Below are positions 1-5,021 of a stretch of DNA of 6,972 nucleotides, in pieces. A program made the position numbers and the translations under genes. The notes under the pieces were generated by a model, which searched no databases, had not been told where the DNA came from, and worked only from the letters and a program-made list of their open reading frames with translations. Source of the stretch: CAYPTY01 sp965659005 (lineage in GTDB: Bacteria; Bacteroidota; Rhodothermia; Balneolales; Balneolaceae); contig CBFHVG010000115.1 of the NCBI GenBank assembly GCA_965659005.1, positions 1-6,972 of the forward strand. Direction: 5' to 3'. The number at the start of each line of letters is the position of its first letter. The first letter of the stretch is position 1.

Positions 1-1
1 T

Positions 2-448
2 GATGCTCCTTCAGCAGTTTCACGTTTATTCAAAATGGGCGTAGAACCATTCCTAATTGCCAGTGCTGTTAACCTTGTAATGGCTCAGCGACTTATTAGG
101 CGATTGTGTAAAGAGTGTAAAGAAGTTTACACCCCACACCCCGAAATGGCGAAAGGTTTAGGTTTTACTGACGATGAAATTAAGGAAGCAACATTCTATA
201 AAGCTGTGGGATGTGAAGTTTGTAGTGACTCTGGTTATAAAGGCAGGGCCGCTATTCATGAGGCTTTATTTTTCTCAAAGGAAATAAAGCAAATGATTCT
301 TGATGCAGGTGGTGAAATAGACGAAGGTCAAATTAAAGACTTGGCGATGCAACAGGGTATGTTAACACTGAGGGGATCCGGGCGTGAAAGGATTAAAGAA
401 GGTGTAACAACCATAGAGGAAATTATAGCAGTAACACTTGAAGACTAA
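2..448 (+). CDS. PilB/GspE-type type IV pilus / type II secretion assembly ATPase, C-terminal part (5' end outside window)
   Basis: This is the last 148 residues of a secretion-superfamily hexameric ATPase that powers pilin or pseudopilin polymerisation at the inner membrane. The reading frame is open to the window edge (DAPSAVSRLFKMGVEPFLIA), so the apparent ATG at position 35 is internal and the true start lies upstream. The DAPSA / MGVEPFLIAS segment is the conserved stretch that follows the His box in GspE and PilB. A zinc tetracysteine module is visible as CKEC (fragment residues 36-39) and CEVC (71-74), followed by GYKGRAAIHE. The family's C-terminal signature is present near the stop (LTLRGSGRERI, then GVTTIEEIIAVT). 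Walker A, Walker B and the Asp box are outside the window. PilB and GspE cannot be separated on this fragment; the downstream PilT-like and PilM/N/O/P genes favour a pilus-type machine. Family is certain, subtype is not. Confidence 0.93.
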   Translation, partial: DAPSAVSRLFKMGVEPFLIASAVNLVMAQRLIRRLCKECKEVYTPHPEMAKGLGFTDDEIKEATFYKAVGCEVCSDSGYKGRAAIHEALFFSKEIKQMILDAGGEIDEGQIKDLAMQQGMLTLRGSGRERIKEGVTTIEEIIAVTLED

Positions 449-467
449 AACAATTTTTACGAATTAA

Positions 468-495
468 TTGACATTATTTAAGAAGAGGGTATCAT
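468..495 (+). promoter_or_regulatory. Candidate sigma70-like promoter upstream of the CNB-domain gene
   Basis: A perfect TTGACA (468-473) is followed after 16 nt by TATCAT (490-495), one mismatch from TATAAT. An exact TATAAT also occurs at 498-503, but it lies 24 nt from the -35-like box, which is too far. The site is in the 80-nt gap between the ATPase stop and the ATG at 529 and would give a leader of roughly 25-30 nt. If the host belongs to Bacteroidota proper, its main sigma factor prefers a different consensus, so function is uncertain. Confidence 0.4.
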
Positions 496-528
496 TTTAT
501 AATGTCGTTTTGTTAATTTGGCTTAATT

Positions 529-1035
529 ATGACGGAAGACTTACATAACTCAACTAGCGCTTTACTACCAGAATACATTAAGAGGTTTCTGAAAGAACCA
601 CCTAATCTTCTGAATAACTTTCATTATGAAGATGTATTGGACTTTTTAAATGTGGGTAAAGAAGAACGTTTTATCTCTGGCGATGTAATTTTAAATGAAT
701 CTGAATACGTGAATTCAGCTTATTTAATTGCAGAGGGTAAAGTTGCGATTTGGAAAGACAATATTCAGTTAGCAACACTTTCGGAAGGTAATTTCATAGG
801 TGAAGCATTTCTGTTTAGCAAGAATAATAGAATGGCCAAAGTAACAGCTGAAGGCGATTGTACACTTCTTAGATATGACCGCTACGATACATTGAGCTTT
901 TTTAGAAAAAAACCTGAAAAATTGTTCAACATCTTCACTAAAAATATCATTGAAATTCAGCAAAAAAAGATAAGTAATATGAATGTACAGTTGCTGAATC
1001 TAAAAAAGCGTTTACTGAACGATACGAACTGGTAA
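529..1035 (+). CDS. Cyclic-nucleotide-binding-domain protein without DNA-binding domain
   Basis: This 168-residue protein carries a CRP/PKA-like cyclic-nucleotide-binding beta-barrel at about residues 35-125. The phosphate-binding cassette is recognisable: G91-E92, then R101-M-A-K-V, matching the family pattern GE...R[ST]A.V with Met replacing the usual Ser/Thr. Upstream turns (FISGDVILNESE, YLIAEGKVAIW) also fit the fold. Residues 128-168 form a charged helical tail (EIQQKKISNMNVQLLNLKKRL) with no helix-turn-helix, so it is not a CRP-type transcription factor. An N-terminal helical segment covers about residues 1-34. An in-frame ATG at 502 is followed by a stop after three more codons, which fixes the start at 529. 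Its position between two pilus ATPase genes suggests a cytoplasmic regulator that binds a nucleotide and acts on the machine by protein contact; that role and the ligand (cAMP, c-di-nucleotide or none) are inference. Confidence 0.85.
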   Translation: MTEDLHNSTSALLPEYIKRFLKEPPNLLNNFHYEDVLDFLNVGKEERFISGDVILNESEYVNSAYLIAEGKVAIWKDNIQLATLSEGNFIGEAFLFSKNNRMAKVTAEGDCTLLRYDRYDTLSFFRKKPEKLFNIFTKNIIEIQQKKISNMNVQLLNLKKRLLNDTNW

Positions 1036-1087
1036 ACTCCCTATCTTATACACGATATAAACATAGTAGATATACTTAATAATGTAT

Positions 1088-1109
1088 TTTGTTATAAACT
1101 TGTAACAAA
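1088..1109 (+). repeat. AT-rich inverted repeat (hairpin) in the 1036-1176 spacer
   Basis: Arms 1088-1096 and 1101-1109 can pair over 9 bp (one G-U) around a 4-nt loop; the core is TTTGTTA / TAACAAA. No clean T-run follows, so it is a weak terminator candidate at best. An operator or RNA-processing site is equally possible. A second 9-bp inverted repeat, ATGTATTTT (1082-1090) and AAAATACAT (1146-1154), shares three bases with its left arm. The rest of this 141-nt spacer shows only AT-rich sequence with a -10-like TATAAA at 1143-1148 and no convincing -35 partner. Confidence 0.35.
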
Positions 1110-1176
1110 TTATCTTACTAGAGTCTATATACAGCAGTATCGTATAAAATACATCTACATTTTTAGGCTGTAATTA

Positions 1177-2418
1177 ATGCAAAAGGTAACGTCAGAAAAT
1201 ATTTCTGAATTGATACGACCTTTAGCGGGGCAACTCCCAACTGCCGCCCGTGGGTTAGAAATGCATATGAAAATAGGCCAAATCATCGAAGATCAGCCTG
1301 ATGATGTAAGAATGAAATTAAAAGGAGCTGTTGATCATTTTCTTTTGAAAATGGGCAAATTAAACGCTTCTGACATTGATATGGGTGGGCCAGGGTGTGA
1401 CAAAAAAGTCTGGTATCGAATTTTTGGCAAGAAATCTCCTTTAAAAGAACCAAATGATTTAGACTTTCAAATAACCGACTTTTTATTTCACAGTATAATC
1501 TTACCGAGTCAGCGAGATATACTAATTAAAAATAAAAACCTCGATTTTTCTTATAGCCTTAAAATAGACGAAAATAAAAATCAAAGATTTCGGGCTGATC
1601 TCTACTTTGATCTGGAGCATTTAGCTCTGAACATGAGAAAGATTGATAATACAATTAGGCCATTTAAAAATCTTGGTACTCATCCTGAAGTGGCAAAAGC
1701 ACTAAGTCTCAAGTATTATAAATACGGAATGACACTAATAACTGGTATTACTGGTTCTGGTAAGTCTTCTACACTTGATACAATAATTGATGCCAATAAT
1801 AGAACAGTCGATTCTCATATTGTAATTATTGCTTCACCTGTAGAATTAATACACAAACCAATAAGATCAGTAGTCAGACACAGAGAGGTTGGCAGGGATG
1901 TAGTTTCATTTAAGGAAGGTTCTATACAGGCGCTTCGTCAGGATCCTGATATCATAGTTATAGGTGAGCTTCGAGATCCTGAAACTATAATGACCGCTCT
2001 CGAAATTACTGATTCGGGTCACAAAACCTTTGGAACACTGCATACTTCATCGGCTATGGAGAGCATTGAGCGTATTCTTGGAGAGGTGCCCGCAGAGGAA
2101 CAAAATAGAGTTAGATCTAGACTAGCTGATGTTCTGACCTGTGTAATTAGTCAAAAACTTGTGCCAAGTTTAGATGGAAAGAGAGCTTTAGCAAAAGAAG
2201 TGTTACTTTGTACCCCGTCAGTAAGAGCTGCGATAAGAAATAATAATATCGGAGAAATCTATCAAATGATGATGGAGGGTGGTGAAAAGGGAATGAACAC
2301 GATGGAGCAAGATCTTAAGAGGTTATTTGATAATGGAGTTATCTCTCGTGATGAAGCTGTTAATACAGCTAATAACAAAGCTAAGATGGTTCAGTTAATG
2401 AGTGAGGTTATCTACTGA
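1177..2418 (+). CDS. PilT-like type IV pilus ATPase with altered Asp box and extended N-terminus
   Basis: This 413-residue secretion-superfamily ATPase resembles PilT, the pilus retraction motor. An N-terminal PAS-like domain is recognisable by ASDIDMGG (64-71), LDFSYSL (122-128) and RFRAD (137-141). The RecA-like core has Walker A GITGSGKSS (190-198, Lys196), Walker B DPDIIVIGELRD (256-267, Glu264) and a His box GHKTFGTLHT (281-290, His282 and His289). The C-terminal part has FPAEE-like VPAEEQNRVR and AIRNNN (352-357), where PilT proteins usually read AIRNLI. There is no tetracysteine zinc motif, which argues against PilB/GspE. Walker A falls at about residue 190 rather than the usual 130 or so in PilT, so the N-terminus is roughly 50 residues longer. 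The Asp box, normally IEDPIE, reads IASPVE (218-223). Its stop shares one base with the next start (TGATG). Family assignment is firm; retraction activity is not proven. Confidence 0.9.
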   Translation: MQKVTSENISELIRPLAGQLPTAARGLEMHMKIGQIIEDQPDDVRMKLKGAVDHFLLKMGKLNASDIDMGGPGCDKKVWYRIFGKKSPLKEPNDLDFQITDFLFHSIILPSQRDILIKNKNLDFSYSLKIDENKNQRFRADLYFDLEHLALNMRKIDNTIRPFKNLGTHPEVAKALSLKYYKYGMTLITGITGSGKSSTLDTIIDANNRTVDSHIVIIASPVELIHKPIRSVVRHREVGRDVVSFKEGSIQALRQDPDIIVIGELRDPETIMTALEITDSGHKTFGTLHTSSAMESIERILGEVPAEEQNRVRSRLADVLTCVISQKLVPSLDGKRALAKEVLLCTPSVRAAIRNNNIGEIYQMMMEGGEKGMNTMEQDLKRLFDNGVISRDEAVNTANNKAKMVQLMSEVIY

Positions 2419-4154
2419 TGCTGAGTAAAAAAGAACATGTTAGTATAACCTTAGAGGATAATGTTCTCAAAGTCACAAAGGTAAAACTTAGTGGTGGTAA
2501 ACTAGTTATTCAAAAAGTTGAACAAGTTAGACTTGTATCCGAGTTGGTTCAACCAAAAGAAATGGCTGAAACCGAAGCCTTTAGTGACATTGATATTGAT
2601 AATGTTCTGACTGATGACACAGTATTTGGCATAGAAGATATTGAAGATGATTCGGATTTAATTGAATCTATTTCTGAAGATGATGATAGTTTAGGTATTG
2701 AGAACCTTTATGAATTCACTCAAGAGACAGACGGTATTATGGATCTGGATTTGGTTGAAGAGACAGAAAGAGCTGGAACAAATGATCTGCTACTTTATAA
2801 TATTCTAACTGATTTGAATCCAAAATATGTAGATATCAGCCTGAATTTTGAAGCTGGTACTTCAATTTTTCAGATCCTAAAAGATTATGACTTCAATGAT
2901 ATCAAGAATAAAGACTTAAAGATTTTTGTTGAAGATCGCCTAGAATCAATCTATGGTGTTGGTCTCTCTAAAGACTATTATTCTCACACAGTTCGTGATG
3001 ATGGGGCTCTTTTACTTGTCTCAGTTGATCATGAGCCAAGGTTGCTAAACCTCGTTGATAAGGTAAAAGAACTATATACCGGTCGTATCACTATAAATCA
3101 GATTTTACCTGATGAAGTAGTGTTGATGGGAATGCTCAGAGCAAATTATGAACTTGAACCAAATGCTATCACTGCAGTAGTAAAGTTCTCAAAAAATTTA
3201 TGTCGTGTATTTTTCTTCAAAGGAGAAAACTTATTTCTGGTTCCACCAATTATCCCAGTAGGTTCTGATTCCAAAAGATTTTTAAATACTGTTTTTTCTA
3301 AAATTCTATTCCAGCTTGATACGGGTGAAGTACCAAATTTGGATAGACTCTTAATTGCTGATAATACCCTTGAAGACGAATCAATTACTTTCTTCAAGGA
3401 TAGGTTTCCTGATATTGCAGTAGAAGAGTTTAAATTCAAGTCAGAATTTATTGAAACAGATGGAATACAAGCCAGTAACTTAAGTGCTTTTACGTCATCA
3501 ATTGGTCTAGCTTGGTTTGCTACAAAGTTTAAATCAGAATTATTACCTGGGATTGATCTTGTTCCTGAGTACATAAAGGACAGACAGAAATTCTTTAAAC
3601 TTCAGTGGCATGGGGTGATAGTACTCTTTTTAATCCTTTTAACACCCGCTGTAGCTAACATCTATTTCCAACAAGCTTCTAGACAGATATCTAACCTCGA
3701 GAATGAGGTTAACTTATTAACTAGTCAGGTAACTGAATTACAACCCATAGTTAATAACTATAATAGTATAAATGCTCAGCTTTCAAGTATTTCTGATCAA
3801 ATAGTGCTACTTGATACCCTAAACAAAGGTACACTCAGGTGGTCAACTAATCTAAATATTCTGAATAGTGGTATAGACGAAATTGAGGGTGTCTGGCTCA
3901 TTTCAGTTTCCTCAACATCTGCTCCTGGTCAAACCGGCAGCGGTGGAGAACTAGAAATTTCTGGCATTGCGACATCCAGAGAAAAAATTGCGATGGTGGC
4001 TGATTTATTTGAAGAAGCCACTTTACTTGATGTGACTATAAATGAAATTAGAGAAATGGATGTCTACGCATTCACCTATGTAGTAAGAAGAATTGTAGGC
4101 AACCAATCGATATATTCTCCATCAGCGGACGATGAAGTAGAGGTTATAGAATAG
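2418..4154 (+). CDS. PilM-PilN fusion (GspL-like bitopic inner-membrane assembly protein)
   Basis: This 578-residue protein appears to join PilM and PilN. Residues 7-40 start an actin-like fold (VSITLEDNVLKVTKVKL) that lacks the DIGTSSVK phosphate loop of canonical PilM. A very acidic segment follows (47-118, 28 Asp/Glu against one Lys and one Arg). The actin-like fold resumes through about 370, ending in SSIGLAWFA, which resembles the PilM C-terminus. GIDLVPEYIKDRQ (378-390) looks like the PilN N-terminal INLLP peptide that docks onto PilM. One membrane helix (about 398-417), a coiled coil (about 420-460) and a PilN-like ferredoxin-fold periplasmic domain (about 470-560) complete it. Topology would be N-in/C-out, as in GspL. 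A GAGG sequence at 2404-2407 lies 10 nt before the start. The role is scaffold coupling of cytoplasmic ATPase to the periplasmic complex. The domain calls rest on layout and short motifs, so GspL is an acceptable alternative name. Confidence 0.8.
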   Translation: MLSKKEHVSITLEDNVLKVTKVKLSGGKLVIQKVEQVRLVSELVQPKEMAETEAFSDIDIDNVLTDDTVFGIEDIEDDSDLIESISEDDDSLGIENLYEFTQETDGIMDLDLVEETERAGTNDLLLYNILTDLNPKYVDISLNFEAGTSIFQILKDYDFNDIKNKDLKIFVEDRLESIYGVGLSKDYYSHTVRDDGALLLVSVDHEPRLLNLVDKVKELYTGRITINQILPDEVVLMGMLRANYELEPNAITAVVKFSKNLCRVFFFKGENLFLVPPIIPVGSDSKRFLNTVFSKILFQLDTGEVPNLDRLLIADNTLEDESITFFKDRFPDIAVEEFKFKSEFIETDGIQASNLSAFTSSIGLAWFATKFKSELLPGIDLVPEYIKDRQKFFKLQWHGVIVLFLILLTPAVANIYFQQASRQISNLENEVNLLTSQVTELQPIVNNYNSINAQLSSISDQIVLLDTLNKGTLRWSTNLNILNSGIDEIEGVWLISVSSTSAPGQTGSGGELEISGIATSREKIAMVADLFEEATLLDVTINEIREMDVYAFTYVVRRIVGNQSIYSPSADDEVEVIE

Positions 4155-4160
4155 AATACA

Positions 4161-5021
4161 TTGACTTACGCGATACGAAATACCATTGTACTACTAGTTA
4201 CCTTCATTTTGATGGGAGGGGGAGCTTTTGCATACCTGGAATTCTATCTAAATGCACAGATAAGTAGATTGGAAGAAAGTAAGCAGCAAAAACAAAACGA
4301 TTTTAATCAGAAGAAAGGAATCGTGGATGATTATGCTGAAGTGCTAAATCTATATGAGGAAAGAAAGAAGCGTATAGAGAATTATGACAAGTCATTATTT
4401 CCTTCTTCTGATCCTGATGATGTCTATGATTATCTGAATAAATTAAATACAGGTAACTCAATATTAACTTTTGAGTATGTTTTCACAGATTCTGTAATTA
4501 ATAATGAATACGGAACTATTACCAGTTCATTGAGTGGAACAGGTCAGCATGATGCTCTCGTAAATTTCATAAATAAGATTGAAAATAGTCAGCTTATAAA
4601 TAAAGTAACTGAAGTTAGCTTGAATTTTGATGTCAGAGCTGAGGATTATAATGAAGTGGTCTTCTCATTTAATGTTGAAAGTTATTATGAGAGAATAGCT
4701 GTACTTGATTCAATGCAGGCATCAAATGAAATAAGAATGAATGTATCTTATTCCGATCATAATCCTTTTTATCCATTAATTAGAACTCGTTTTCCGGAAA
4801 ACGCAGAAAATTTACCTAACATTGAAGCGAGCCGCATTGTAGGTTTGTCAGGAAATAGAATATTTATCATCGATCAGACAGGAAAAATGGTAACATTAAG
4901 AGAAGGTGACAGGGTTTACCTTGGATTCTTAGAAACCATTGACAGTAATACAAAATCGGCTAAATTTAAACTCGATAAAGCGGGAATTATTGAATACGTT
5001 ACCCTGGAGGTAAGCAAATGA
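4161..5021 (+). CDS. PilO-PilP fusion (inner-membrane alignment complex protein, TTG start)
   Basis: This 286-residue protein has a short cytoplasmic N-terminus, one membrane helix (about 8-28), a charged coiled coil (about 32-74) and a PilO-like ferredoxin-fold domain (about 85-178). It then carries a second module: NPFYPL (201-206) followed by a beta-rich segment (222-285: RIVGLSGNRIFIIDQ, GKMVTLREGDRVYLGFLE). That layout matches PilP and the homology region of GspC, which bind the secretin N0 domain. PilP is normally a separate lipoprotein. The start is inferred as TTG at 4161: the nearest ATG (4212, Met18) would cut into the membrane helix, and an in-frame TAG lies only two codons upstream. 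The AGAGG at 4139-4143 is 17 nt away and so a poor ribosome site; translational coupling to the upstream gene is likely. The protein would pair with the PilM-N fusion and reach the secretin encoded next. Confidence 0.8.
   Translation: MTYAIRNTIVLLVTFILMGGGAFAYLEFYLNAQISRLEESKQQKQNDFNQKKGIVDDYAEVLNLYEERKKRIENYDKSLFPSSDPDDVYDYLNKLNTGNSILTFEYVFTDSVINNEYGTITSSLSGTGQHDALVNFINKIENSQLINKVTEVSLNFDVRAEDYNEVVFSFNVESYYERIAVLDSMQASNEIRMNVSYSDHNPFYPLIRTRFPENAENLPNIEASRIVGLSGNRIFIIDQTGKMVTLREGDRVYLGFLETIDSNTKSAKFKLDKAGIIEYVTLEVSK
5006..5011 (+). promoter_or_regulatory. Strong Shine-Dalgarno sequence for the secretin gene
   Basis: GGAGGT lies 6 nt before the ATG at 5018, inside the end of the PilO-P gene. 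It is the clearest ribosome binding site in the window; the other starts have weak ones. It supports the 5018 start and fits high output of a subunit that forms a large homomultimer. Confidence 0.7.

Noticed and set aside
35..37. ATG at 35 as the start of the first gene
   Set aside because: The frame is open to the window edge and the residues before it (DAPSAVSRLFK) match conserved GspE/PilB sequence, so this Met is internal.
498..503. Exact TATAAT as -10 box paired with TTGACA at 468-473
   Set aside because: The 24-nt spacing is too long for a sigma70-type promoter; TATCAT at 490-495 with 16-nt spacing fits better.
769..963. 64-residue - strand open frame
   Set aside because: It lies wholly within the CNB-domain gene on the other strand and shows no recognisable motif.
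3146..3574. 142-residue - strand open frame
   Set aside because: It is antisense to the clear PilM-like coding region, with Ser/Asn-rich composition typical of a shadow frame.
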